A stretch of 27,644 bases of DNA from Euperipatoides rowelli (lineage: Eukaryota; Onychophora; Udeonychophora; Euonychophora; Peripatopsidae). Under the pieces are notes generated by a model that searched no databases, was not told where the DNA came from, and worked only from the letters and a program-made list of their open reading frames with translations. The stretch lies in assembly GCA_003024985.2 (NCBI GenBank), contig PXIH01S0003573.1. One strand, given 5' to 3'. Position 1 is the first letter of the stretch, and each line of letters opens with the position of its first letter. The translations under genes were made by a program, and so were the position numbers. Below are positions 10,250 to 21,099 of this stretch, one piece after another.

Positions 10250-11066
10250 GAGGTTCACGTTCATGGACTGTAAGTGATTTCTATCTTGAACTCTTCTTTT
10301 TAATACAGAGAAATGTTGACATTAGCCCAGTCCTAAGGTTATTCATCCATTTCTTCTTGATCTTCCTCATTTCCCTTTCTGTCCATAATCACCTCCCCAT
10401 CTATTCCACACTTCCTCATTTCAGATCATATCTGTCCATTTTATTTTCAACAATCTTGCATACCACATATCAAAAGCGTTGCTCTTCTTTTCCAATTCTT
10501 TGATTAAAACCCAAGTCTCACATCCATATAAGAAAACTGACCAAACATAGGATTTTAACAGCTTCAATTTTAAACGTTATCTTTTTAGAAGTTTGTTTCC
10601 AAACTGCAGATTTTGCCATTCTTATCCGTGTTCGAATTTCTTTTGTAATTCATCCATCTTTCATTATCAAGCTTCCCAAATATTTAAATTCCTTTACCTG
10701 TTGTATTTTTCCTTCCATTTCAATCTTGTATTTAATGTGTACTTTGTTACCAATAACCTATGTTTTTGTCTATCCTATATTGAATTTCATTCCATATTTA
10801 ACTTTAGCAAGGCTCTTTGCAATTCTGCTTACTTGCTCTGAAAATGGTAATGTCATCAGCATATTTTATTCTATTGAAGTTCATTCCTCATATTTTATCC
10901 TGTCAATGTTTAGTGCTTCATCAATGATTTCTTCACTATATAGTGTATATTGAAAAACAAGGGAGACCACAAGCATCCTTGCTTTACACCACAGTTTATT
11001 TGAAACCAATAAGTGAAATTATTATTTATCCCAAATGGTTCTGTTTGTCCTTTGTACACCTTTTAT
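10250..11066 (-). mobile_element. 5'-truncated RTE-like LINE, reverse transcriptase relic
   Basis: Read on the - strand, it begins with GQTEPFGINNNFTYWFQIN then GVKQGCLWSPLFFNI (about 11059-10921), which is the reverse transcriptase G.RQGC.LSP motif. It continues through KYADDITIF (about 10863-10840, the catalytic YADD) and VKEFKYLGSLIMKDG (about 10696-10650). The C-terminal part of the family (SVLLYG.ETW, FEMW..R.L.I.WTDR) follows down to about 10400. This order is typical of RTE/BovB-related and similar non-LTR elements. The frame changes several times and carries internal stops, so it is dead. The endonuclease half is absent, as expected from 5' truncation. The 3' end near 10250 is a guess; no poly-A or tail repeat was located. 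Confidence 0.8.
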
Positions 11067-11287
11067 TTATAGTAAATATGTATGATTATTTTAATTTATT
11101 ATAGGGAAAAAATGTTGATTTTTAAATTCTTTGGAGTTCATTCATAAGCTAAGAAAGACCAACATTGTGTTTTTGACATTTTTTTTTGTAAATTGTGATT
11201 TTTTTTAATATGTATTATATAAAGAAAAAAAATAGTCTAGTATTGAGCAGTTCTAAAAGTAAAATTAACCATTTGCTTATATTTATT

Positions 11288-11333
11288 TATTTTATGGAGT
11301 TATAACATTGGACTGTTATAACTCCATAAAATA
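11288..11333. repeat. perfect 20-bp-arm hairpin, 6-nt loop
   Basis: Arm TATTTTATGGAGTTATAACA... starts at 11287-11288, and 11288-11307 is the exact reverse complement of 11314-11333, with loop TTGGAC between. A perfect 20-bp stem is unlikely by chance and implies a recent or conserved foldback. Confidence 0.9.
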
Positions 11334-13710
11334 TATTTCAATGAAGTTTATGATAGTTATTTAAAACTTTAGAATGAGCAATTACTGTATATTTATATTA
11401 GCTTATGGAAGAGTCAAGTAGGATGTTATNCTATATGGTTTGTTGCAACATTCTATTCATTGAAGGCATTGAGAGTCATTATCTTATTAATTTATTCTGA
11501 TTCTATATTTAGATTAATATACACTTGATGTTGTTTAATTTTTTTAATAGTGTATTAAACTGAAAGAAATGTTCTTAAAACATTATATAGTAACACTATA
11601 AAAATTTAGTTGCGATAACCAATTTTTGATCATGATTGCTTTTATTTTGAAACATTTACAATATTATAGGATACTGTAAAACTTCAACTTTGTATGTTAA
11701 AAATATGGCTGCCTCAAATATGTTTATGAAAAATTGAAATTATATGCACATGATACTAATTGAAGCATAGTTATTGATCTTAACATGTATTGGGTCTCAT
11801 TCACACTTCGGTTTTTAGTGGATTTATCTCTGGCTACAAATTCGATTGTTGAAAATTTATCAACAATTTTCCAGGAAATTTCGTCTCCTTTATACAACCG
11901 AGTTTGTATCAAGAGATAAATCTGCTTTTCTTCATATCATTGGTTAAAATTATGCAAACTCAGTAGATTTTGCACATTTAACAATGACTAATGAAGTTCA
12001 ACAAGACATTAGTAATCAAAATTATACAGTTAAAGTACTATATATGTAAATATCAAAATATAAATGATGGTCAGCACAGACCTCACGGTCCAACAAGGCT
12101 GTCCCTTGTCATAATTTTTTTCTAATTCGGATTTTTTATTCCCACCAAGAATGCACATATCGGAATATTGATTTTTTAGTAAGTGTGAAAAAAAGGCCTT
12201 TGTAATTTTATTTGGTATACTCGTTTGTTTTTAAACTAAATAATACTTGCTGGATTTTTATTGTTTTTTTTTTTTAAATTTAAAGTGTTTTTAAAAAAAA
12301 AAAACAATGTTCATATTTATATTCCAATTTTATATAAAACAAAATGTCTATATTTAGGACAACTGTTACTGAAGAAATTTATAATAATCATTTCAAATAC
12401 TTTTCTCGAAATTATTTCAGTTCAATAATACGTTTTATTTCAACTTTGTTTCAATTTCAATAAATTTGCTGTACAGTTTTTAAATGTAACCAAGTTAATG
12501 TACATATTTTTGTTCGAAAGTAAAGAGAAAAAAAAGTTATAATATATTAAAAAAAAATGGAAAATATAATAAAAAATAAAGGAAATAAAGATTTCTTTTT
12601 CAGGAAATTTTGTTGTATTTTACTTTTTTCCTCTGCTATACTGTATATACTTTTAATAATAAAGACACACATAACATTTACTTTAATTGACAATACTAGC
12701 TTTTGTTACAAAATAGTTTACATAGAATCATTTAACGTTCATTTACAAATGTGAAAAAAAAGTTGTGTTTTTAGAAATACTGAGCCAGGCTCAAATGTTA
12801 ATTAGTTTTTATTAAATGTGTGGTTTCTTCCAGTTTAATAGTCCTAGGAAAATTCCTAATTTATTCAAACCTTTAATACACATAATTTACAATATTAATT
12901 TATTTTAATTTTTAATTTTATTTTAATTTTATTTAAACAATTTAAATTCAAAAATAACATCCTCCCTCTAATATTTTCAATTTGTTATTTTATTTTTTAT
13001 TTCAGCTTTACTATTTGCTTTATTGCTTTTGTCATTCTACAAACAGGACTATATTTTTTATTTTGGGGAGGAAGAATTGGATATCTTGTGAATACAAATT
13101 TAAAACAAAATTACAATAACAAACAACTAATTTATTCAACTGTACAAGCTAGGCTAAGGCCTAGTTGGAAACTATTACTTAAAAACTAAAACTGAGTCAG
13201 TCACTGCATGCCTTGTGAATAGAATAAACAGTGTTTGATCAAGTACTTGGCATACTATTTTATTAAATCCAAGGAAAAATAATTTCTGTGCTTTTCTCCC
13301 TCATGCGCTTTCAAAACCTCCAACAGAGAAACAAAATTGAAATTTTGGAACAAAAAGGGTTTTATTGAACCGACTGATAAAGTTACGAGCAAATGGGTCC
13401 TGAGGGTAAAATGGCTAATTTTAGTTTGGTACCTGACAGGGCCATACTCTTAACAGAAATAGCTTATCCTTTCGTATTAGTTTTGACTTCTTTTAAAAAT
13501 AGTTAATAATAAATAAATCTGAATGGATTTTCTGCTTCCTAACAATACAGTCCTACTTTATCTTGCCGATAAATACTTTGTTAAATAGTCAAATTTATTA
13601 ATTTATAATATTTGTTTAATAAAAAAAAAAAATCCAACAAAAATAAGAAATCAAATACTATAGGCTGGCTATACATATAACCTAAATAATTCAACAAATA
13701 ACTAACCAAA

Positions 13711-13728
13711 TACAGTATATGTACTGTA
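13711..13728. repeat. TACAGTA / TACTGTA inverted pair
   Basis: TACAGTATATGTACTGTA has 7-bp inverted arms around four bases. It is another member of the recurring motif class. Confidence 0.7.
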
Positions 13729-13809
13729 TATTACATTTTGAATAAAAGTATTTTGATTATGGCCAGTGGCCACAAATATATGTACACAATTGTTACAATT
13801 TTTACAAAG

Positions 13810-14000
13810 TGTTATAAAGTTCCCATAAACCATCACTAGATGTCACCAGTTACAGTATCAACACTTATGAATACATATTGGCATATGAAAGTTGCACTGT
13901 GTTATAGTTTTTAGAATATACATGAATATAAATAAAAGCTGTGCATTTTAGAATGTCTTTAACCTTGAAGTGCTGGTCGATATTTCTATTTCTGCTTTAT
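13810..14000 (+). repeat. 5' LTR of the fossil Copia element
   Basis: It starts TGTTATAAAG and matches 18438-18620 through shared blocks such as ATCACTAGATGTCACCA, AGTTGCAC, CATGAATATAAATAAA and ATATTTCTATTTCTGCTT. Divergence between the LTRs is roughly a quarter by eye, which means an old insertion. The exact 3' boundary is uncertain. Confidence 0.8.
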
Positions 14001-14829
14001 ATAAATGGAGTATATAAATTAAAAGTTTAAATGAAAACAGTTTAAGAAAACTACATCGAGGAAACACGGATTTAGTAAAACTTATCAAACCATTGTCAGG
14101 ATTATCTGTTAGGCAAAATGGAAAAGGAAAAATCTCAAACTTATGGATTACAATGGAGCACTAGACTGCAAGCTGGAAAAACCTGAACTGTTAGAATAAG
14201 AAGCTACAGCAACACAGATTAAGAAATATAAAAAAAATAATGACGAGGTAATTAGTTATGCAAAATCACTGATAAGTCTATTACAAATGTAGTTTATCAG
14301 AAAATGATGGAAGCATTGAAACAGTATTTTGAGGTCACCTCCAAAGATCAGCTATTCAAAATTTGCAATTATTTATTCAATTGAGTACCAGGCAAAGATG
14401 TCCAACCATATAGCAAAATTAAAAAATCTATAGAATGAGCTAAATGGTGGGCTGAAAGCTAAAAGTGAAAACACCTTAACATACTTAATGTAAAAATTTA
14501 CATATGCTGCCTACCAAATTTGACGCCTTTCAATCCAGTTGGCTGCTACTCAGTAAAGTTGAGTATAAAACATTTGATGAGTTGGAATGTTTGAAAGGAA
14601 TTTTACAAAAAATACAGAATAACAAATGAACACAAGCATTAAAAATAAAATAATGAAAACAAGCCAGATATTAAATACAAGGTTGAACAAAGAAGGTAAA
14701 AAAATGTAATAGCTGCAATTGTAATAAGGACATTGAGTCAAAGATTGCAAACTGGATTGCAGATGAAAGACTAACCAAAAATAAGTCATCGGGTAGCCTA
14801 CTATTCAAAGTAATTTGCAACGATATAAC

Positions 14830-16690
14830 ACACCAGGGTTTATTCAGTATATTATTATTATGTAAGCAGGGATAGCCTATACTATTGCCAGCAGTAAGTG
14901 CCCACATTTGAACCTTTTCCAGTTGTGCCTCTATATGTATACACATATAGTGTGTGTAGATATCAAAGATAATAGCAGTAAGTAAATACTATTATTGCCC
15001 AAGATATAATTACAGTAAACTTTATAGTTTTTGAATTCTCAATTTCACATATATATATATATACAGTATATATACTGTAGATGTATATTTTTATAGTGTT
15101 TACTAAATATATATTAAAAATGGATTGTTTATTATTTAGAAATATTTCATGTTTTTATCAGTATTTTTATTGATATAAATGATATAAGATTTCCTAAAGT
15201 TTGGGGAATAATATAAATTAAAAACCCAAGACATTTTCTTTTTTTTTTTTTTAAAAAAAAAAAAAAAATACATTATTTTTTTGTTTTGCTAAGAGTTATG
15301 TTCCATAAAAGGACACTGCAGTGATGTTATGATTTATGAACCAATAAAGACTTATGAATATGTAATGAGAGGAATAACCATAAGTGTGAAAATCGCCATG
15401 ACTGATTTTGATTGGTCGAAGGTAGAACGACTTGAGAACTAGAGCTGGATGGAAGTGTGAAAACTTGTGTCCGAGTATCAATGGGGGGGGGGGGAACTAG
15501 TCCGAAAGCTGCTGAAACTGATGAATATGGAAGCCTAAAACAACTGCAGACTTACCTTTGTGTATTTAACAACCGTACAGCAAAGATGCTTCAATAACCA
15601 ACAAAAATTCCAGTCAAGACAAATCAGCTAGCCAACTTTCAATCGGACATCTAATTTATGTGACATCATTTTGCCTTCTGTTATAAGCAGAGTTCTTGAG
15701 CTGAACAACCACCTGAAGCTACAAATTATCTATGGGAAAGATCCCAGTAATCATACTAAGTGGGATGTTTGTATGATGAAAGGGCAAATTATTGGTTGAA
15801 ACCAGCGGGCAATACTGTATCACTTTCCATACATTCCATTGCCAAGCTAGTATAGCCAGGACCATGTGCCGAGCTCAATAAAGAATGTATCGTATGAAAG
15901 AAAATTGCAATGAACAATTTGATGTGTGCCTGATCAATAACTTTTACATATCAATACAAAGCAGGAATTCCCTCAAAGTTAGTCCATTGACAATCTTAGC
16001 AATACAGGGACCTGAAAAACTTTGTTAGTGATAAAGCATGATCACGTAAGTTTTTTTTTTTTTTTAAAGAATAATTTGGATTTTCAAAGAGCTCTGTAAA
16101 AATAATAATAATAAATATATTTTTTTAATATTTTAGATAGGGGTAGTTAGGATTATTTTCCTAGTCATAATTTCTCTAATGCATGATTTTTTTTGTTATA
16201 TGTATTTTATTATCGTCAGCATCCTGACATGAGGTACCATTATTTTAATATGTATAGTTTTCATGTTTAGAAAATTATAATTCATAATTTTATATTCTCA
16301 TAGCTTAATATGCAATGATGATAATTACATTTCTTGTGAAAGAAATGCATAGTGTTAATTTACATAGTGTTAGTTTACTAATATAAACAATTATATTAGT
16401 AAAGGTAATCTTGCCATAGTTTATTTCTATATTATTATAAATATAGTTTTATGAATAACCTAAGCCTGATGATATATAATCCTGTAAAGGATTACTCTAC
16501 TTCTTATATAACAAATTGTGCCAATAATTTTAGTATTGTGTTTTGGGTAAATCAAATTACATACGAAGCCTACTTGTTGGAGCAGGGGGCCTAAGATTAA
16601 ATTAGATTTATCCATGTTTTGGATCTTTTCACGGCTCTGAAAGGGGTAACATCTCTACCGATATTCTAGCTGTACTACTTTTTAGTAACG
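14830..16690. other. non-Copia sequence inside the Copia element
   Basis: This segment lies between the gag and protease parts and is not explained by Copia. It contains an AT microsatellite and palindrome at about 15048-15079, long T and A runs (15238-15270) and G12 at 15483-15494. A more balanced segment at about 15290-16050 contains IYGKDPSNHTKWDVCMMKG in one frame and ends near a donor-like CACGTAAGTTTT (about 16044). I do not recognise it. It may be a nested transposon or a captured, decayed gene fragment. No clear ends or target duplication were found. Confidence 0.4.
15062..15079. repeat. 18-bp perfect palindrome with the TACTGTA motif
   Basis: TACAGTATATATACTGTA equals its own reverse complement and directly follows an AT dinucleotide run. 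Confidence 0.85.
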
Positions 16691-18437
16691 GGGGCAATCA
16701 AGATGAAATTAAATTTTACTTTCGGGTGACGAGTAGCAGTGATGTCAATTAATGAAAAAAAAAACAATGAAAATTGAACAGCTTGGTGGATTGATAATGG
16801 AGCTACAAGACTTGTCTAAATTTCTTTTTTTAATTATAAAGAATTTGACTCCATTTGAGATCAAGTCTCCTGGAAATGAAACAGTTTTGACAGGAAAAAT
16901 AAACATTCAAGTCTTATCAACTGTTGGGGGTGGGGGTGGATTTTGATTTGAAAAATATATGTTCTGGTAATGGTTCCCAAAATTTCCAGAAATCTATTCT
17001 CAGGTATACAGCTAAAATCAGAAATCCTAATAGTGAATTCAGATCAACTACAGAATGCTGACTCAAAAATAAGAAGTGGTGTATAAAACTCAAGTAAATG
17101 GATCCTTATACAAACCGGAAATAAAGTAGACAGTTCTTTACTGCAATTATATAATGAAAGATGGGTTCATCAAGACAAACATCAAAACAAAAGACTTTGG
17201 CATTAATATTCAATTAATTAGACATTCCTGTGGACACTGCATCTATGGCAAAGCACATAGATACCCATTTTGCATGTGCAAGCATGTCTTGAAATACATG
17301 CTTGCTCATGCGAAAACCGTATAATATTCAATAAAAGTATTCGACAACAAAGAAACAATGTACAGTATAGGCAACAACCAGAGGATTTCAAGAACAGCAA
17401 TGACAAAAACCAAGTTTGTAGGATGAGTTGGAATAAACATTTTGGTGGTTTCCTGTCAAGTTTGTGCTTCATATTCAGCAAAGTCAACCCATGCTTATAC
17501 GTTCGAGAGAGAAGGCATTAAACTCTTAGTGGGCCTGTACGTTGTTGATAGCTTGATAGTAACAACAATCAGCAAGACTCAAACTAATCAAGGAACTTTA
17601 AACACTTTAAATTCACCATAAGATAAACATATTTTTATGACTTGAAATCAATCACAGCAGTGATATCATTAAAGTTAATAATCATATGCAAAAAAGATTC
17701 CTGAATAATATAATCTTGAAGGAAGTAAACCAGTATCAATACCCATGTTAAAGGATACCAAAAGAAAAGAAATAAAATATAAACTCCAGCAGCTTTCCTT
17801 AAGCAATGGTGCCCTAATGTACATAATGACTGGAACAAGACTGATCTAACCTACAGTGTAGGATTACTCTCAAGATCACTTGAAAATCTATCTGCAGAGG
17901 ATGTAGTGAAACAAACTAGTGTTTCGATATGTAGCCGTACAACTAAGGATTGTTTACTGACCAAATATCAACAGAGATATACTAGAATGCTACAGTGATG
18001 CAGATTTTTGAGGCTGTAACAAAGTGGGAAGATCAACCCCTGGTGGTGTGACACATGCAGGAGGAGCCATCTTATAACTTAGCCAAAGAGAATAGTGGCA
18101 CCATCAACAACTGAAGCTGAAGTTATAGTAGCAAACGAAATGGTTAAACAGACTGTTCGAAAGAATAATGAAGTTAAAACATGTACCAGTCCTTCAGGTA
18201 GGCAGCAGTAAAACTTGTCAGAAAACAGAATTTCACTGCAGAATAAAATGCATATAAAACACATTTATCCAAGAAAGGAAAGTTGGGCATACAGTAAATT
18301 CCAACCAAAAAGCAAGCATCATACTGTACATGGCAAAACCACTAGCATACATGACAAAACCATTAGCAAGATTTTTGACTAATAATCAGTTCCCTTTTTC
18401 AAAACTCTAAATTAACAAGCGTTAAAAAGTTTGTAAG

Positions 18438-18625
18438 TGTTAGTTTCCATAAGCTATCACTAGATGTCACCAACTACAGTGACAATAAGAATGCTGAAGG
18501 CATATTGCATAATGATAGTTGCACAGTGTTATAATTAGAATATGCACATGAATATAAATAAACAAAAGCTGTGGTTTTTAAAATGTCTTAAATGCTATCA
18601 ATATTTCTATTTCTGCTTGATATAA
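18438..18625 (+). repeat. 3' LTR of the fossil Copia element
   Basis: It starts TGTTAGTTTCC and carries the same ordered blocks as the 5' LTR. The shared end TTTCTATTTCTGCTT..ATATAA sits near 18604-18625. No clean 5-bp target duplication could be read outside the pair, as expected for an old copy. Confidence 0.8.
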
Positions 18626-19096
18626 TTTACTGAATATTTGAACCAAAAATCTAAGAGCATACCAGAGCTACACATAGGTGGTGTATTATCAGTTCCTGAA
18701 TAGGTTTTTGGTTAATATTAAGGAGATTTATAACGATGAGTAGGTTCTCATGATAGCTTTAGATAGGATTCAAGCCTTGCAGCGGTTTTATCATTCTCTG
18801 GATCTGGATTATCTTTTTGGAAATTAAGCAATTCTTAACTGATTGAGGTTTATTTTACCTGATTAAGAATCAGATTTTAAGCTGCCAATAAGCATTTTCG
18901 CCAAATACTAAAGAATTTGCTCATTTTTGGCTAATCATAATTAGCCAAATGCTATTTGCTGTATGTATTTTTTAAATGCTATTTTAATAATCAAAATTTC
19001 AGTATTAAAATTTATTTGGCTATGAACATATTTTTGCTAAAATTCGTCTCTGTAATTAGCCAAATGGCTACCGGTAATTATATTTTTTTTGCCCAG
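18626..19096. other. non-coding stretch upstream of the candidate exon
   Basis: It contains scattered repeats of GCCAAAT/ATTTGGC-type words (AATTAGCCAAATGC near 18940, ATTTGGCTATG near 19014, AATTAGCCAAATGGC near 19053), which suggest a small decayed repeat. The last part is the pyrimidine tract leading into the acceptor at 19095-19096. Confidence 0.5.
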
Positions 19097-19176
19097 CTTA
19101 ATCACTGAAGAATGTAGACAAACTGATGGTGTTTTTACATTTCAATCCATTGATGAAATGTCTGAAGATGAAAAAG
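19097..19176 (+). CDS. candidate internal exon of an unidentified host gene
   Basis: A strong acceptor (T-run followed by GCCCAG, AG at 19095-19096) precedes an 80-bp segment open in one frame that reads TEECRQTDGVFTFQSIDEM then SEDEK. A plausible donor follows, AAAAAG then GTACAG at 19177. The exon enters with one base completing a codon and leaves with one base of the next. The other two frames contain stops. The peptide is acidic and hydrophilic with balanced composition, unlike the I/L/F/Y/K-rich chance frames elsewhere. I do not recognise the protein. There is no in-frame partner exon nearby, so the rest of the gene would lie outside or far away across large introns. Confidence 0.45.
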
Positions 19177-19639
19177 GTACAGTAAGATAAAGTCCACAAA
19201 GTTTGCTTTTAATTACCGTAGTAGGGTTTTCAATCTTAATTCTTTAGTTTAGTTCCTGTTTCAAAATGATACTGTATGCCATGTCACAGTTCCTTGCACT
19301 TTGCATTTATCCAGTGGTAGCTTGACAGTTTAAAGCCATTTATTAATAGTATTTGCCATAAAAATCTATATGTATTGAGATTTTATAGGCTCTTTAACCC
19401 TCTGTGCCAAAGTAATAATTCTTATGACAAACACTACTGTGGATTGAATATGCCATCAAAAAAAATAATTTTTTTTTTTTATTGTAATAGTGTGCCAAAG
19501 TTGTAATCAGGTTACCGTTGTTTCATGCTGAAGTTTTAGTTTTTCCAGGCTCCTCAATGTTAAAAGTTGTAATTTGTTGATTAAAGTCACATGTAACAAT
19601 TTTTCTTATTGATTTTAAAAGTTAATTATTATATTAAAA
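19177..19639. other. AT-rich non-coding stretch
   Basis: No gene is seen. The phrase GTGCCAAAGT occurs twice (near 19403 and 19491) about 88 bp apart, perhaps a decayed duplication. Confidence 0.5.
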
Positions 19640-20170
19640 AGCAAATTTTCTCTGTGCATCTGTCATTCCGTCTGCCATTCCGTCATTCCAAACTCTTTAA
19701 ATTGAATTTTCTCCCCAATGGTTTGTCTAATTGACTTGCGGTTTTTTGTGTTAGGTTGGTTTTAATGGTCAGAAAATGTCACTTCCGGTTTTAGAACAAA
19801 ATCCAAGATGGCCGACTTCCGGGTCCTGTTTCTTATAGGTTTAAGGCCTTTTTACTGGAAATGGTCATATTATAATGTATTATGGGATATATGCTTACCC
19901 ATAATGCATTGCCAAATTCAAGATGGCCGACTTCAGGTTTGTAATTTTTTCAAATGCTCCGATGAAGGTGAAATTTGAAATTTGTGTTACCCTAGAGGTC
20001 TAGAATATGTGTGTAAAAGGTCAATATCCTAGGAGGTCACATGGGGTGCTAGGGGGGCCCCAAAATCAAAGTTGAAATTTGAAAGATACTTAGTGTAGAC
20101 AATGAAAATAGACTTGGACATTTATGTGGAGGGGGGGCGGGTGGAAGCAAATAACATGGGAGTGTTAAGC
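19640..20170 (+). repeat. dispersed-repeat-like region with GATGGCCGACTTC blocks
   Basis: TCATTCCGTCTGCCATTCCG and TCATTCC words open the region. AAATCCAAGATGGCCGACTT (near 19799) is repeated as AAATTCAAGATGGCCGACTT (near 19914), both followed by C(C/A)GG. The segment is far richer in G+C than its neighbours and encodes nothing recognisable. Similar ATTCCGTC.. and CAAGATGGCCGAC words are familiar from non-coding dispersed repeats in invertebrate genomes, which is my basis for the call. The boundaries are uncertain. Confidence 0.5.
19866..19904 (+). repeat. left arm of a perfect 39-bp inverted repeat
   Basis: The 39 bases from CATATTATAATG to TTACCCATAA are the exact reverse complement of 20678-20716. 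The arms are 773 bp apart, and similarity stops abruptly at the outer edges. Confidence 0.92.
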
Positions 20171-20677
20171 ATAGTTCCAAACATTACAGTCGATTTTGAC
20201 AGGTTTCTACTAGTTAGTAATTACTAAAAAAAATTCAACCTGGAAAAAAAAATTAAAGGTTTTTTATAATTCAATTTTTAAAATATTTGTCTTTAGCTTC
20301 CCCTTAAAACAACATTGTCTATAATAGTATACATTTGGGGAGCTATTTTTTTACATCATTGTTGAGAAATGAATAGCGTTTACTATATACATTCCTTCTC
20401 TTCAGCTAAAGGCTGGAAATCATATGGACTAATTGTTTTAATACTTGTACAGAATCACAAATTCATCCATTGTGCTATTATGGTCCAATTTGTTTTTTTA
20501 GAAAAAATTAAAACAAGCTTTACTACAAGTGGAACAGCACTCTCCTTATCTTCATAAAAAAAAAAAAATCTGACCCGAAAAAACTTTTAAACTTTTTTTT
20601 TTAATTTTAAATAACTTTTTTTTATGCATTTTACAAACGTTTTTTTTTTTTAAGTGGAATTTTTTTTAGTACCTGTT
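20171..20677. other. spacer of the 39-bp inverted repeat
   Basis: AT-rich with several A/T runs. A 62-codon + frame at 20369-20557 has no recognisable motif. ACTAAAAAAAATTC near 20222 and its inverse GAATTTTTTTTAGT near 20657 suggest that a weaker inverted symmetry extends inside the perfect arms. Confidence 0.5.
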
Positions 20678-20716
20678 TTATGGGTAAGCATATATCCCAT
20701 AATACATTATAATATG
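20678..20716 (-). repeat. right arm of a perfect 39-bp inverted repeat
   Basis: Exact partner of 19866-19904. It is preceded by AAGTGGAATTTTTTTTAGT, a phrase that resembles AGTGGAATCATTTTTTTTT in the right arm of the other inverted repeat (2611). Confidence 0.92.
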
Positions 20717-21099
20717 AAAATCAATAATTAAAAAATATTAATCTGTTACTTTTGACAGTTAAGTTAATGAGTATGGTATACACATGCTATCAAAAGTTTT
20801 TTAAGGAAATTTTAATTGTAATAGTGCTCTATAGTTGTTATAAACTTTCAGTTGAATCTTACTGAAATTTTAGTCTTCTAGTGTTTTATCTTCAGAATCC
20901 CAACAATGTTGAAAATTTTTGACATTGAATACCTACTGTAAATGCATTAAAGTTTTTAATAATTTATACTTGTGTGTGGAAAAGCTCTTTTTGATTTCTT
21001 GATGCTTTGGTAGCATGTACAGAAATATTTTTTATTATACACATGTTACAAAGTTATTAGAGTTCCTGCAGTTGTTGGAAGGTATTGGATGATGTAACA
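20717..21099. other. AT-rich non-coding stretch
   Basis: No coding or element signal is seen. Confidence 0.55.

Larger units (their letters stand above)
11067..13809. other. AT-rich non-coding stretch
   Basis: No gene is supported. Small open frames include 11724-11912 (-), 12557-12754 (+) and one without a Met at about 13017-13190 (+) that follows a pyrimidine-TTTCAG; none shows a known motif. Around 12060-12200 and 13270-13450 the base composition is more balanced, which may mark unrecognisable old repeats. Confidence 0.55.
13810..18625 (+). mobile_element. fossil Copia LTR retrotransposon
   Basis: Two similar LTRs bound an internal region with Copia-type parts in order on the + strand. 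These are a gag part (about 14100-14800; for example MSNHIAKLKN and SKVEYKTFDELECLKG, then a CCHC-like cysteine cluster), a protease-like patch near 16785-16830 (WIDNGAT), a gag-pre-integrase patch near 17235-17275 (CIYGKAHRYPF), the end of the reverse transcriptase near 17810-17900 (GALMYIMTGT, YSVGLLSRS) and RNase H near 17990-18250 (YSDADF, IVAPSTTEAE). Protease before integrase before reverse transcriptase is the Copia (Pseudoviridae) order. The element is broken in many places and old. About 1.9 kb between gag and protease does not look like Copia and is probably a later insertion. Confidence 0.82.

Noticed and set aside
10593-10953. Two overlapping + strand open frames of 75-82 codons
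   Set aside because: They are antisense to the LINE reverse transcriptase relic, whose - strand reading gives the YADD and FKYLGS motifs.
12557-12754. + strand 65-codon frame with a hydrophobic stretch, possibly a small membrane protein
   Set aside because: Composition is that of random AT-rich DNA, no initiation or splice context is convincing, and similar frames occur throughout the window.
17218-17521. Open frames on both strands of 83-89 codons
   Set aside because: They lie in the integrase part of the fossil Copia element; no independent protein is supported.
18658-18674. GCATACCAGAGCT just after the 3' LTR resembles a Copia tRNA primer-binding site
   Set aside because: It is on the wrong side of the element and has about four mismatches in 13; a tandem second element is not supported.
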